This document shows, in pieces, positions 44,186 through 58,400 of a stretch of DNA of 64,000 nt; position 1 is the stretch's first letter; each line of letters begins with the position of its first letter. The stretch lies in contig JAJEKV010000016.1 in assembly GCA_021234155.1 (NCBI GenBank), forward strand, positions 370,001 to 434,000. The letters run 5' to 3'. The notes beneath the pieces were generated by a model, which was not told the origin of the DNA, did not search any database, and was given only the letters and a program-made list of their open reading frames with translations. Source of the stretch: Isoetes taiwanensis (lineage: Eukaryota; Streptophyta; Lycopodiopsida; Isoetales; Isoetaceae). The translations under genes were made by a program, and so were the position numbers.

Positions 44186-44189
44186 CAGC

Positions 44190-45830
44190 TATGATCATTC
44201 CATACAAAAGGCAACTATCATAATGTGTTTAAATGTTTAAATGTTTAAATGATTTGTTAAAAGAACTAAATATCATTTCAAACCCCCCCTTTGTCTTTGG
44301 CATCCTAATACTTGTGTATGCATATAGAATACCCAGACCCATTGCTCACTATGATACAATAACGGGATATCCATTATAAAACTGAGAATATATGCCAAAT
44401 AGTTAATGAAATGTAAAGAAGTATGTAGGGAATTTGAAGGCGTGAAATCACATAGAGCGAGATGCTATATTTTTCTATCCTATATTAGATCAAATCCCTG
44501 GCTAGAACTTGTATCCCATACAATATCTTTATTGCAGCATATACTAGAGTGTGAGTTCAATGTAAGGGAATACACCATCACTTAACTAGCATCTTTTTAG
44601 AGTTTCCCACAGTTTAGAGTTTCCCACAGTTTCCCCTGATGCAGCGAAATTGTATGCAACATATTTAACAGCTCTTACCACCAAACCACGATTGTTACAG
44701 TAGCCACGAAAAGCAAAAATAAAAACAAACTCTTCACAAGTAATTGAGATGGAATTTGTATTTAAAAGAGTAGCATATACATATACAAAAACAAGGTAAG
44801 GCGTGCATGAAACATTGAGAGCGTCTACAAGCATGTGTGAGAGCTTCAAATCTACTAACCAACATTCCTTAGAGTTCTGCATTTGCTTCTAAATTCTCCA
44901 TCTAATTGAATAGCCTTAGACAACAATGCTATCTTTGCTCTATCTTAGAAGTTAGACATTTCATAATAACACTTCTTTTATTACCAACCAATTTCCCCTT
45001 TCACTTTGTTACTACAATCAAGTATACGAGATCTTGAATGCCTTGTCATCATACTGCGCATTTGTTGCACCATGATCTTTCTCACTATTGTTTCGAGGAG
45101 GAACTTATTCATTCACGAATATCCAATCGGTCGATTTCTGTTCCAAATTCCCCAATCCACGCCTTCATGAGCCTTCTCTGTCCTCTCTTCACTATTCAAG
45201 CATACCAGTAATCTACATACGGTCGTCTAAAAACTAACCTATAACTTACAGTCTTTTCTCAAACCACGTTATCATACACATCACTTAGTTGACAAAATGC
45301 ACCACCACTAAATTTACGGTTGTCATGCCATCAATGGGTTATCACTTGTTAAGCATCATTTTAGGTAACAAATATTAGCAATAAGTTTTCCATAGCGTAA
45401 GTTTAATCATGGATCTGAGACTAGAATATTATCATCAAATCACTTCATATAAGTACCTCTAAGCTATTACTAATTAACCAAAATCATCTACCATGGGCGG
45501 CTTCATAAAAGAAACACATAGAGTTTGAGAACAAAATCCCAAACACAAAGACAACTTCACAACAAAAGTCAAAGTTTCTAATAGATGACATAATATCAAT
45601 TCCATTAACTACTTACTTAAGATGTCGACCACAGTAGGAGAGCTATGACTCAACTATGCAACTGATAACCTCGTTGTCACTTTGGAGATTCAAAATTTGA
45701 AGCCGATTAAACTCTCCTCAAATCTCATTTTAGACCTCTTTATTCCGTCACTTGGCCAGCCTCAGTTCAAGCTTTACAATCTATAGGCGGCTTCACGAAC
45801 CACAACTCTCTGACTCTTGAATTCATTGTA
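44190..45830. other. Spacer, possibly Helitron 3' flank
   Basis: No gene supported. An 18-bp tandem duplication (AGAGTTTCCCACAGTTT) lies at 44599-44635. If the Helitron on the minus strand is complete, its 3' hairpin and CTRR end should lie here; I could not identify it. Confidence 0.35.
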
Positions 45831-45839
45831 TTATATACG

Positions 45840-47660
45840 AACTACGCTTGATGAGATATTTTTGCTAATCAAAGGTGCTCCATAAAGAGAATAATATTCT
45901 TGTTGATTATTCTCCTTTTGTCGATAACTGTTAATTTCTATCACAAAATCATCAGCGAATCTCACCCCAATCTTATCTTATTGTGTCCACGATTTTTGAC
46001 ATCTCATTTTCTGCGGTCTGCCCTAAGATTTGTTCTCCTTCATTATTGAAGATAGTAACTACAATTTCTCACATTTGCATCTCCCAGCGTTGCATGGAAT
46101 ATATACCTGATCCATAACAATGACGTCACACATCCATTCAAAGCAATTGGTAAATCAGATCTCTCTCACCTCTTTAATGGTTCGTGCTTAGCCCCACATT
46201 TCTCACACCAAAATTCTGATTCTAGCTTACTTACCTTCTTCTTGCATCTTACACATACCTCATACCACATTGTTGGTTTGGATCAATAAGCGTTATACAT
46301 CGCAAACGGTAAAATTACTCAATCTTCACAAGCGACTTAGAATAGCGGCGCAAAAACAAAGGAATCAACATACCATACTAACAACCTACTGCCCATCCCC
46401 AGCAGAAGGTTGTAATATATGCGATACAAATGCGCGATCATGCAATGTACTGCTTGGCGTCGTTGTACACTTATGTCCCTCTTGCTCCTTACCTTTAGTG
46501 TGATTGAATTAGCATGCTACAATATTTAAAGGGAAGTCATGTATTATACCATATGCGTAAAGGCGGTGTTTGGATTTAATTCCATCATTGTTTTGTTATT
46601 GTTGACAAAAGAGACGACGTAAGACACTATCTAATCAGCGGTTTCAATCAGCAATTTAATTCAATCAATAGTATTAGTAGAACCTCGAAATTTGCTAGCT
46701 TTCGAACCACGGTCGATATTACTATTGGGATGTCACACAACATTCGCGACGGCTTCTCTCCCTTCATTCGACAAGATCTCCCCATAGGCTCACATTTACA
46801 CTTTTTCCACTAGAATATGTTTCCTTTGTTAGAAAATATCCCACACCAGCATGTTGTATTCATAAAATACCAACTTTCATCAAGGGAGGCTGATTGTGCG
46901 TTTTAAACATCTTACTTATCATATTTCCGACAAAGCGATTTACGACCACGGTGAGCAAACAATTCAATGACATGCATAGCGGAGAATTATACAATGTATT
47001 CTATCTCAATACCATAACAAACAAATGAGGAAAGTATTTCATGTACCAAGACCACTTTCCATCAAAGGTACTTATTGCAATTCATCTACTTTTGCAAACT
47101 TTCTGCTCCATTAGGTTTCCCACCTCCATGATCCCATCCTTTGCCTTCAATTATTATTTGTGCATCAAGCGTTATCCCTGATAGTCATGGTTTATGGTTG
47201 TATATACGTTTGTTAGCGACTGAACAACTCCTTTAGAATGTAATACACCCTAACATGTCACAAAAGAACTAGCGACTACCTCTATTCGCTGACATAATCC
47301 CTAATTTATGCATCAACTATAACCTATTCATCAACTCAAGTCTCTTGTAGAATTTGTATTTCTTATAAGTCAAACATTGTTGCTTGAATTTCCGTTCCCT
47401 GTATATATATTAAGACGACTCTCTAGAAATATTCATAAAACAAGGGAAGTAAGAATCAATCAATTCAAATTTGCATACATCTTGTCTCTTAGCTCCACAT
47501 TAAACAATTTCCCCTTGCTTGGTCTTACCTTTGTTCTCAAACTCTCGTAAAGGTCCTTTTTCCACATTACTTTTTACTTTGGTGTCAATTTGCTTGGTAG
47601 GAGTTAATTGAACCAATGGACAAATTGTTCTTCCCATGTTTTTCGGCATCATTTATCTTG
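45840..47660 (-). pseudogene. RPA1-like single-strand DNA-binding protein relic
   Basis: Minus-strand pieces follow the order of the large RPA subunit. TPTKQIDTK and KGPLREFENK (47620-47520), KLFNVELRD, then GTEIQATMFD (about 47400-47370) are the first OB fold. VNVSLWGDLVE (about 46800) and HPIVISTVVRKL are the second. WYEVCVRCKKK plus FWCEKCGAKHEP (46271-46180) form the C-x2-C / C-x2-C zinc ribbon of the third, with NNEGEQILGQTA (about 46050-46015) and RFADDFVIEINSYRQ after it. RPA1 coats single-stranded DNA. It lies just downstream of a Helitron Rep-helicase on the same strand, the usual arrangement in plant Helitrons. Frameshifts and stops are numerous. Confidence 0.78.
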
Positions 47661-47689
47661 CAACATTTCCTCCAAATAAAACACCCTAA

Positions 47690-47845
47690 CTTTATGCAAA
47701 ATTCACGATATACCCTAACAAAATTCACAAAATGCCCCTAAAAATCACAAAATGCCCTAAAAACCTACTCGTTAGGGGCATTTCATGAACCTCTAAAAAG
47801 TTAGGGGTATGTTGTGAATTTACAAGATAGGGGTATATAGTTTTC
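47690..47845. mobile_element. Small fold-back element (MITE-like)
   Basis: AAACACCCTAACTTTATGC at the left is mirrored by the reverse complement of AGATAGGGGTATATAGTTTT at the right. Between them lie inverted copies of ATGCCCCTAA and TTAGGGGCAT around a short centre (about 47733-47782). The whole 155 bp can fold into one hairpin. It sits between the RPA and helicase relics. Confidence 0.55.
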
Positions 47846-48149
47846 CCAAATAAAGAAATCTTTACATATACGGTAGAAGAGATCACATCAAGGGATACCT
47901 CATCATCATGCACCTACGAACAGGTCAGCCGAATTACCTAGCTCTTTGTGAACACAAGCGAACACACTTTTTGAGAACACAATTAAAGTTTATCAAAAAC
48001 TCCATCACAAATAATGGCGAAAAAATTACCAACTATTCGAGCAATTCTCTAAAAACAACATTTCCTGAAGTAAATTCTGAGATGCAATGCCTGGATTACG
48101 TAGGATCAAAGCATCTTACGTAGTTATTATTCTTGTCAATGTAGGTGTA

Positions 48150-51100
48150 CAATTGCCCATGAGCAAACACATTAGTTAAGCAAATCAGGACTATTTTATG
48201 TAATGTTAGGCCAAGACAATTTGTGGAATGTCGTTGAGTATACCGACTTGGCCGGTGACACGTCTATATGTAAAGAGGCAGCGCCTTGGTGAGGTGAAAA
48301 ATCTGCCCGACAAATCGCATGTATATTTTCACAGGCTTCGTGTCCTCCTCATGTCAAGCGGACAGTCACAAATCTGTTGTGCATTTAGGTGTATAACAAC
48401 TCGCATTTTTCACAAGCCCTTTACCATCGAACAATCTTATAATTTGACCACCACGACTCCTACTTTAAGACAAAGCGTGTGTTTGGGCAAAGTCGAGGGT
48501 GATCATAACTATGGAAGAAACTCATTTTCAGCAAAACTTGTGTGAATTACCTCGTCCACTTTCACTTATGGAATCCACGAGAATAATATCTCTTTTCCGA
48601 TTTACAATACGATCAAGAATAGACACATTAAAGTCATCCACATGCACATTTAATGGAGATAAAATGCTCTTCTTTCACACAAGTTGGTCTACAAACAATA
48701 TCACACGCGGGTATAAGAATTCCCATGCCTCTTCCATAGATGTTGTTGTGGAAAACAAATCAAATGTCTAACTTGTCGATTGCCAATTCTCACCCTATAG
48801 ACTGACACTAATGTAACTCACGGGTCCATGGCATTTCTAACCCGATACATCTGCTTGTGAATATAAATGCTCTCCAAATCTCAGATGATTTAATAGGAAG
48901 CGAAAGCTACTATTGCACTTCTCTCACCTTTTTGGTACTATGAAACTATCGCCTAAAATTAAGCCTGCTGACCACAAAACATTTTCCTCCAAATGGAACA
49001 TCATTTCTACACAATTCTGTAGAATCACACTTGCTGATTTAATGGCACCTCTATTTGCCATACGCCAAATTCATCCCAAATGATTAAATGGCATTCAATC
49101 CCAACCGGCTGCTTTCTCGGACGTGGCCTCAATGAGTGGGAGTGCACAGCACTATTCTCGATTCTGAGATTTGGAAACTGATGAGTCTGGCGGTTTCCCT
49201 CACGGGTATAACAGGCCAGCCAATCACGGTTGTTGCCGCGGGCAAAACAATCAACTGGGACCTCTTATTAACAAACATATAGCATTGAGTAGGAAAGTCT
49301 TGCACATGCGACTTTCCCATCCAATAAACCACCAGTCTTTATCCACTGGCCCATGCACCGTCTTACGAGACATAATCATATATTCATCCCTTGATTCCGT
49401 TCATCTTATCCAGCACATCTTTTTGACTCTTCTATGTAAGATCTCTATGGTGAGGAAACTTTGACAACTCTTGCAGCATTAGGCTGTGGCCAGAATGTGG
49501 ATTTGAGAGAAGGCCCAAAGCCAACAACACTAGAGCCATGTTGCCTGGCTTTATTTTCAATGCAAAAGCGACTAGCACGCTCTGCAAAGCAAAGTGCACA
49601 ATCTCTGGAATATCATGGAAGTCCTTTATGAGCTCATCATGAAATTCGACCACAACTCACTTGCGGGCGCCATCAAGGATAAAAGCAATGCAAAAGGAAA
49701 GCATAGCTTCGTGGCATTTACCGCTTATACTTGCCTCTTGCATTGTCTAGCCGGCTCTGATCCTATCATGCAATAAACCCATAACAGTTACCACTTCTTG
49801 ATAGGTATCATAGGTAGTCCCATTATACTTCTTTAAGTCTTCCCAACACCTGTTGGAGTATCACGGCCCGGCAAAAATTTATCGCAAATGAATAGCTCCC
49901 TCTCATTAGCATCCCACCAACCTTATTCTACAAATAAGGGTTTGCTTACTTCTCTTCGAACTATGTTCCTGGGAAGCTGCAGCCTAGTAGTTCAAGGTGA
50001 TCACCATCGGTGTCACGTTCTATCTCTAGAGGGATACAAAGGCATGCTTGTTCATGATGCTGAAGATAGGTTAGCTCAGGAATTCTATAGCGAGGAGGCC
50101 TCAGAAATAGCGATCAAGCAACGAGAAGCCTTTGTTGGGCCTCTATATGATCTACTGGATTCTTTGTTGGCGATGAAGTGGAAGACACTTAACACCCGAG
50201 GATACTTTTTGTGACATGAAACTTTGAAGTGATGCATACATCACATACCGGTTAATGATAGATTACTTACTTTGGTAATCCGCATTATCTCATCATCAAA
50301 TTATGCGTTCACGATCTATTCGATACTCCACCTTATCCAAAATCTTTATAAATATAGCTGTATAGATACATGAAGATATGAGCGATTGAGAAGCTTAGCA
50401 ACATCAACATTGATATGACAATCAAGCTACGCTTTAACGAGGGAAGGTGAGTATGACACAGCATATCTATCTTCAACTTTCCTTCTTGATACTGCACGCA
50501 ACGCCGGTCAAATGTGTTCTTGTAGTCAGAGTCTCTAGGGATAATGCCAACAGCATGCCCCATCCTTAGAGCATCGTTAGTGATTATTACCACTTGTATT
50601 TTAAATTACCATTTGAACAAGCACCTCATCATTTTGGATAGCCGTGAGGATATTAGCAAGTCAATGACCTCGGATAGGTCATGTTCTGTTTTAAGGAACC
50701 AATATGGCCGTAAGGCAGCCCACGTTTCTGGAATTCTATAACATGGATCATATCGCCGTAGGACCAACATAGAGCGCTAAAGAAATTCTTCAAGATTGGA
50801 AACTGAGCATGGAATGACTTGACAGCAATAATTGGCACATCGTACAGTTTGCTAGCACAACACTGCCTTGATCTACGGCCAATCGGTTCGTACTCATTGT
50901 AATAAACAGGCTAGAGCCCCTTCCTCTTGCAAGAGCTAGCATCCATAATCTGGACGGGCACCCTTTGCCTACAGAACCAATAAAGATGAAGGGAAGCGAC
51001 CATTCGGACATACTGCCCACCCTGGTTCTCCAAGAAATCATCATCCTCCCTCAACATTTTGAATCATCGTACCGCAGACCTCGACCTCTCATATCCATTG

Positions 51101-51450
51101 TAGTTGCCAAAATTCCAGCCTTTCTTCTTGACCTAAGAGATACATATCCACAAGGTATTCACAAGTCAGGAGCGCCCTAGCGGAAGAAACCGCACCTCCT
51201 TGGAAACAAACGTGACCTATATACCAATCCACTACTGCACGACATCTGCTGGTCATTGTCGGGAACCATCCGCCCGTTCAGCTAGAAATATAAGCGGGTA
51301 TTGCAAGAGTTCATACTTCTTAGATCGGTATATTATTCATAAAAGCGGTGGATTGATCTTGGGTGAAGCCAAAAGAAACGCTATTCTTGGATTAATTGTG
51401 GTGAGTTATGTGCATGCACTATGGCGGCAACTTCATCACTCGCAACTGGC
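48150..51450 (-). pseudogene. Helitron Rep-helicase relic
   Basis: Motifs of the Helitron Rep-helicase appear in order on the minus strand. EYLVDMYL (about 51150) and LPFIFIGS (about 51000) precede FITMSTN (about 50910). EFQKRGLPYGH (about 50735-50700) is the Rep HUH motif, with the first His of HAH changed to Tyr and the Ala to Gly. NGTTYDTYQEVVTVMGLL (49840-49780) follows. LIVLPAATTVIGWPVI with RETA (49255-49190) lies after the P-loop region. ILSPLNVHVDDFN (about 48680-48640), LPKHTLCLKVG (about 48490) and FAHGQLYTYID (48170-48140) are the late helicase motifs. Intact proteins nick, unwind and transpose DNA by rolling circle. Stops and frameshifts occur throughout. The start near 51450 is approximate. 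Confidence 0.85.
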
Positions 51451-51459
51451 CCATTCAGT

Positions 51460-53155
51460 ATCAGGTACACGGACTCAACCGCATTGCTTCACTAAGCCTT
51501 ATCATATGGCCTTGATGGGATTAACGGCCTCTAGAGTCGCGCTATTACGGCGTCACCCATGCAGCGGGCAATAACTTCCTTTCCGCCAACCACATCTCTC
51601 TCACTATTGTCATGAATATACCAATGCAATGGCTGGCGAGGTTTTGGCGTGGGATGTATTTTTATGAATGTCCCTGCCCATCAAAACAGCTGAGGATGGC
51701 ATCCTAACACAAACTCTCCACCCGGCAACACCAAGCCCGGTGAAGGCAGCAGGATGGTTTAATGCGACTCTTACGCACTAAATCCTGCTTCCTCGCAAAC
51801 ATCCAGGTCAGCGAACTAGGCGAATTCGGGTAGCTTTGGTAAGATCGCCGTCGCGATTGCAATAGAAGGTTTTCACTCTCCTGCGAGGCAATAGCACTTG
51901 TCGACAATGCACACAAAATACATTCCACATGAATTCACTAGCGGATGGAATGGGGCGAGCTTGCATCTTTGGTATGCGCCGTTGCCAATGTATAGCCGCC
52001 ATGCTACTGCGGTCACCACTGGAACACTCTCCACATCTCTTGGCATCTGCTGCCCCTCCTGCCTCCTCCTCGGTATGCACTCCCCACCCAATCCCCCACC
52101 CGATAACCACCCGAACCCCTTCTCCATTTGCCTCAAGTCATCTCTCCTCTCTACCGAGACAACTCCGCCCGCGCCATCTCCGCCTAGACTCATTTTAAGC
52201 CTCAATCTTCTAAGCTCATCCCGGCCCGGTATATGCGACTTGGATCAATCTCTACTCTAGGCCTTGGCATTTGCAACCTCACACTCAGGTCCTTTGGAAC
52301 AGCATACACACAAAAATATTCAACCTACTACCTGCTACCCGTCCTGGAATACTTAATACGCAGCCGGACTCCACCAACACAGCCTTACTTATCACAGTCA
52401 AAAATACCATAACCTTACACAGACAGCGTAGATGACAGCTACCCGGCCACCCTCCCATACCGCGACACTGGCGTCACAGAATTTAAAAGTAAATTTCAAA
52501 GGAAGTGCATAATTTTATATTACTTCAAGAACCATTGCACATATAAACCGTTAGTTTTATACCAAAATCTATATGATCTCATCAAGTGATAGCTACAAAA
52601 CTATGACCAGACATTGGTTGCTCCTTTACAATGATAGAGGAAGCCCATGTTTTTTGCAAGCAAGGTCTCCAAGCAGAAGTGGGTCTATATTCATCCCACT
52701 CATACGCTTTGGGATCTTGAATTCATATACATCTTTGCCCAATTATAAATCCGGCTAGTCAACTACACACAGCTTCTTAGTCCAATTTGCTTTCATCTTT
52801 GAACTTAAAAATCAAGCGATATCTATTACAGCCCACACTCACCAAGTCAACCACGGGTGTCGGCATGGATTTACCAACTTTGAAATGGACACATTGCCAC
52901 ATCATGAAGACTGAAGGTATTGTAAGCCAAATTTGCATACCATCTGCACCTATACTCATTTTAAGCCTCTCAATCTTCTAAGCTCATCAACAAAGTATAT
53001 CTAACTAGGATAGCAAACCCGACCGAGCACAGACGGTCGGGGCCGCTTCCCTTCACAATGTCGACCAGATATGTCGAGAGGAGGTGTGTCTCATACTATC
53101 GGCGGGCACGAAGAATGCGATGGGCAGAGCATCATGCTGCATTAGCTGCAGCCTT
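51460..53155. other. No secure gene
   Basis: Long overlapping frames at 51700-52260 come from GC-rich, Pro/Ser-type composition on both strands and have no motif. CTCATTTTAAGCCTC followed by AATCTTCTAAGCTCATC occurs twice, near 52190 and 52957. The Helitron 5' end should lie in or near this interval but was not recognised. Confidence 0.4.
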
Positions 53156-56100
53156 TATTGCATTCCTAGGATGGGTCCTATAGCATATCGGTGGCCCATC
53201 AGCGGGGAAAAAACAACGATTGAATGCTGTCACCGGAGGCTCTGACGCCGTAGGAAAACAATAAATATATGACCTCCCGGGAGGCACTTGGCCAGCAGAG
53301 GAAAATATGAATAATAAATATTGACTCGGAGGCTACAAAGCCACACGGGAGAAAGCATGAATGAATAAATAAATAAAAATCTTTAGTGCCATGCGAAAGA
53401 GAGTAAACCAATAAGTATGCCTCAAAAGGCAACAAAGCGGGAAGGGGCGATCAAAACCAATAAGTATGCCTCAGCGAACACGATCAAATAGAAAAAACCA
53501 TCAAAGAGGGAGGAGGGTGAGGGAAGCCCGATAGGATAGAGAAGAAGGAAAACTAGCTCAAAGAAGGCGCCCGATGTGAACAATGAGAGGCTGAATAAAT
53601 AGAGGAGGAGTGACAAGGGCGTCTTCATCCAAGGAATGTCGGTTCCTGTATTTATGCGCCCAATAGAACCGTAGCGATAGGATAGATCCTATAAACTCAG
53701 AGCATATCTTGGCGATAGAAGGAACAAACTCAAAACTACTCAACATGGAAGCGAAAGCGAGCTAAAGAGAAATATAGTATAAAGAAAGGGAGAAGCGAGT
53801 CCACAAAGGTCACTGGAAAGAATGCATAGATAAAAGTGGCGGCAATCAGGTAAAAGCGAAGGAAGAGAGCTAGAAAAAATGGAGGAAAAGGGATAAAGAA
53901 GGCGAGAGACAAAAGGAATAATATGTAGGGAAAGCGAGAAAAAGCAAGTAATGCGGAATGCAAACAATGGGATAAATAAAAATGAAGGGAGAACCGATGG
54001 AGGAATGCTATGAGAGATGGAAGGGGAACATAAGAATAGAAAGACAATGGAAAAATGCAGTAGAATGGGGAAAGGACATAGAAAAGGAAATAATGAACCA
54101 CGATCAAATGAAAAAACCATCAAGGGAGGGAGGGAGAGCTGATAGGATATAGAGAAGGAAATCCTAGCTCAAGAGAGCGCCCGATGATAGAACAATGAAG
54201 AGGCTGAATAAATATGGGAGGAGTGACAAACTTCGGGGGGAGGGGGAGGGCAACATCACAGGAAAAGAAATAGAGATAAGGCAAAGAAATGGAGGCCAAG
54301 ACTGACCAAAAACCAAGCATGAATATGACAAAGGGAGGCGGGGAGAAAGTTGTAGGAGCTTCGAGGAAAGAAAAGAATACAAAGAGCTCAAGAAGGCGCC
54401 CGTGTTGGAAATGAGAAAAGAGGGTTATAAATAAGGTGATGTCTGAGAAAGGCGTCCCCACATCAAGGATAGCCGGTTCTATTGCTGTCGCAATGGAAGA
54501 CATTAGCATTAGGATAGATCTATGAAAACAACCGGCCGATGAAGAGAATCTACCTCAAAAAGGAATGGAGCAAACTATAATGACTAGGAAACATGGCCAA
54601 AAAAGGACCAATGGCACAACGCGAGTAAATAGAAAAAGATGGCAAAACAAGCGGGGAGACATGATTAGAATAACAGAGACTAACAAGCTCATGGAACTAC
54701 TGGATGTCAAGGTTCAAAAGAAGAAATGGACATGAAAAGTCGAACCAACGAAGCAAAAAGAAACAAGGAGATGCCAACGGTTAATCTCATCAAAGGAACT
54801 AAGGGTGGGTGTAAGAGGAATGCTGGAGAATGTGAGCAAATGCCGAGAAAATGAGTGAGAAAGATTATAGACACAGAGCGATCAACAGGATAAAGAAGAA
54901 CGAAGTAAGCAAGCGGAACGGTTGAAGAATGTGAGCAAAAGCAAAGAAAAAGAGCGAGAGAGACAATACCCACAGAGATCAAACAAATAAAGAAGAACAA
55001 AGTAAGCAAGATCAAGTTGACTACAAGGTCAGACATATTCCATCCATTTGAGGGAGATGAGAAGTGAAGTGGTGTTCTCATTGAGCTTTGTAAAATCATT
55101 GAGTACAAATAGTTCCCCCTATTTGGGAATTTAGAAGTTACGAAAAAACTTGGGGTGAGTGCTCGAAAACTAGACAATCATCCGAGAACTGCTTGAACTA
55201 AATCACCACGATAAAAGATGATTCATCCGCTGGTCTGTCACAAAATAGAAAAATTGGCGGCAGCTACTCACGGGATGAAAAACCCGCCCGCTTCGGGTTT
55301 TGAGGAAAACCCTAATGAGAAGCGATGATCAATGCTCTCGGCGAATGCAGCTAACATCGTCTGCCGAGAAGTGAGTGATAAAATAACAAGATGGCTCTGA
55401 TATAAGCGCGAGAGAACTGCAGAAATGACCTGCAATGAAAAGTCTGAAAAAGAAGAATGACCCATTAGAAGTTAGAAACTACGAGGCATAGAGCGCATCA
55501 AAAAGCGCTAATTTTTCAGAATATATGCTTTTCGGAGGCTCCAGGGCCACGCGAGAAGAAACACAACCGACCAGCGGGAACCCGTCCAGCGAGAAAAGAC
55601 CATCGGAAAGAACATCCGACTAATTAACGCACCGGAGAAACTCTGGCGCCGCAGCAGAAGAATTAAATAGCAAATGCGATCTAGGAGGCTACAGCGCCCG
55701 CGCCGAGAGATAATGAAAAATGAAACAATAACCTGAGGCCACGATTGCCGCGCCCAGAAAAAATATGAAAAATAAGAACATATATTTTGCAAAGAACGCC
55801 ATAGAAAAACAATGGAGGATACATGCCAAAAGAAACAATGGAGGTGACAAATAAAGCGAGCAGCTGCAACAATGCTTGAATAATGGAACACAGCGACGCA
55901 GCCTACTACAGATGATTCTCCAAGGGGAGGGAGGATGAGGAAACTGGTAGGATAAAGAAGGAGGAGAAAAACTAGCTCAAAGAAGCGCCCGATGAAGCGA
56001 AATGAAAGAAGAAATAAATGGCTGATGTGAGAAGGCACGTCCCATCCAGGAATGTCGGTTCTATTGCTGTATGCTTAATAGAACCGTGGCGATAGGATGG

Positions 56101-57189
56101 AGTCCTATAACATATCAAGTGGCGATAGAAGAGATATCCTAAAAAGAATAGAGCAAACTATCTTTGTGGGAGAACAAGGAGAAAACAAAATGAGAGAAGA
56201 GAGAAGTAGGCGAGAATAGGATGGCTACAATAGATCAGGAAAAATGGGACAAACAAAAAAAGGCTAAGCCACGACAGATGGAGTGATCGGGGAATAATTA
56301 GAGCCAAGAGGAAAACCCGAGGCAAAACAAGAGGTCAAAGAAGGCAAGAGCAGAACAACACAGAAGAGTAAAAGAACAAATAATAGGAGAGAAAAGGAGA
56401 AAAAACACGACTAAACAAACCAAATACACAAGTAGAAGCGTAAAATAAGTGGGACAAAAAGATTAAAAAGACCAACAAAATGCTAAAAGCAAAAAGGGAG
56501 TTGATAGGTACAAATTTGAAACAAAACATGACAAAGAAAAACTTCGGATCAAGCATGTCAAAACAAGTTGGTGAGTAAGCTAGCAGGTTACTAAGACAAT
56601 GAGAACATCATGACAAACTCAGCAAATAATGACAAAGTAGATTGAGTACTTAACCTATGACCAACTCACATGAGATAAGACCCCAAAGCTGCAAGCATAT
56701 CGGCAACCAACCATACAAGCGAAAAGCCAAGAATAAAAGGAATGAATGGAAAAAGCGATGCAACTATGATGTCATCCGAAAAGACAAACCGAAGAAGTAG
56801 GAAGAGGGGTAATAGAGCAAAACAAAGAATAGATTAAAGAAGCAAATAAGAAAAGGGAGCGAAGAGCGGGGACAAGATCACGAGAAAAAAGACACAGCCC
56901 TAAAGGGGCAAATGAGATAAAACTGAAGATACCAATGACCAAAACTAAGTGGAATAAAAACAATGAAAGTGCTAAAAGCAATAGGAGGCTAAAGGACAAA
57001 TTGAGACAAAACGACAAGGCGAACTTGGATGGAGCATATGGCAAGCAGGGATGAACTGAGAAAGCTAAAAAGTTTTAAAGGCCTTGTGAAGAACCTGCAT
57101 AAGCGAATAATGAACAAGTATAAACGGCGAACCAAGTTACATGAGATAAGACCACAAAGCAACCACTCGGTACTTCGTTCAGTTACGTA

Positions 57190-58400
57190 TTGCTCTTGCC
57201 TTCTCTTGACCTCTTGTTTTGCACGGGGTTTCCTTGGCTCTAATTATTCTGATCACTCCATCTGTGCGTGCTTAGCCTTTTTGTTTTGTCCCATTTTCAC
57301 GATCTATTGTAGCCATCCTATTACGCCACTTTTCTCTCTTCATTTTGTTTCTCCTTGTTCCTCCGTCGGCATAGTTTGCTCTATTCTTTTAGGGATATTC
57401 ACTCTTCCTATCAGCCACTTGATATGCCTAGGACCCATCCTAGGAATACCGGTTCTATTGCGGCGGCAATAGGCAAACATTCCTGGATGAGAGGAGCGTC
57501 TCTCCTCACATGCCTATTTGGCCCCGACTTTTTCTTTCATTTTAGTTTGTAGAGTTCTCTTGAGGCTAGTTTTTCTCCTCCTTCTTTATCCTGCAGTTTC
57601 CCTCATCCTCCCTCCTTGAGAATCATGCGTAGTAGGTCATGTGGATTTTCTTGTGTTCCATTATTAGTTACATTGTTATTTGCAGTTGCTTTCGTTTCTT
57701 ATTTAGTAGGTCCTCCATTGTTTCTTTGCGATGTATCCTCCATTGTTTCTTTCTGATGTTCTTTGCAAATACATGTGTTCTTATTTTTTCATTTTTCTTG
57801 GCGTGCTTTGTGGCCTCAGGAGGTTATTGTTTCATTTCATTATCTCTCGTGGCGTTCTTTCAGGGCTGTACTTGTTATTTAATTTCTTCGTGGTATTTGT
57901 AGCCTCGGCCTTACTAGTCGGATGTTCAACATGATGGTCTTTTTCATGGGGCCGGTTCCATTTGATTAGAGTGTGTTTCCTTCCTCAGTGGCCTGGAGCC
58001 TCAGGAGTCTTCATTATATTCTTGAAAGTGCGTTTTGATGCGTGCCTATGCACGTAGCTTCTAACTTTCTAATGGGTCATTCTTCTTTTTCAGACTTTTC
58101 ATTGCGAGGTCATTTCCTCGCAGTTCTCTGATTATCGAGCCATCTTGTTATTTTATCCACCTCACTTCTCGGCGAGGCGTATGCTGGCGGCTGCGAGCGT
58201 GGCGTCGTTTCTCATTAAAGGTTTTCCTCGAAAACCGAAGAAGCGAGGTTTTCATCGGTGAGAAAGCGGTCGCCAATTACCTCTCATTTTGCATAGATAG
58301 CCCGGTGGATGAATGTCTTTTATCGTGTGATTCTTAGTTAGATTTGTGCTCGATGATTGTCTAGTTTCAGACACTCAAATTTCAAGTTTTTCCAGAACTT
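57190..58400 (-). repeat. Inverted member of the long-repeat array
   Basis: This segment is pyrimidine-rich on the plus strand and is the reverse complement of about 55190-56350. For example TTCTAATGGGTCATTCTTC near 58068 pairs with GAATGACCCATTAGAA near 55460, and AGGATATTCACT-type sequence near 57390 pairs with 56130. The two arms of about 1.2 kb enclose about 840 bp. Confidence 0.85.

Noticed and set aside
51700-52260. Overlapping frames of 90-120 codons on both strands
   Set aside because: Open in several frames on both strands because of GC-rich composition; no domain or splice support.
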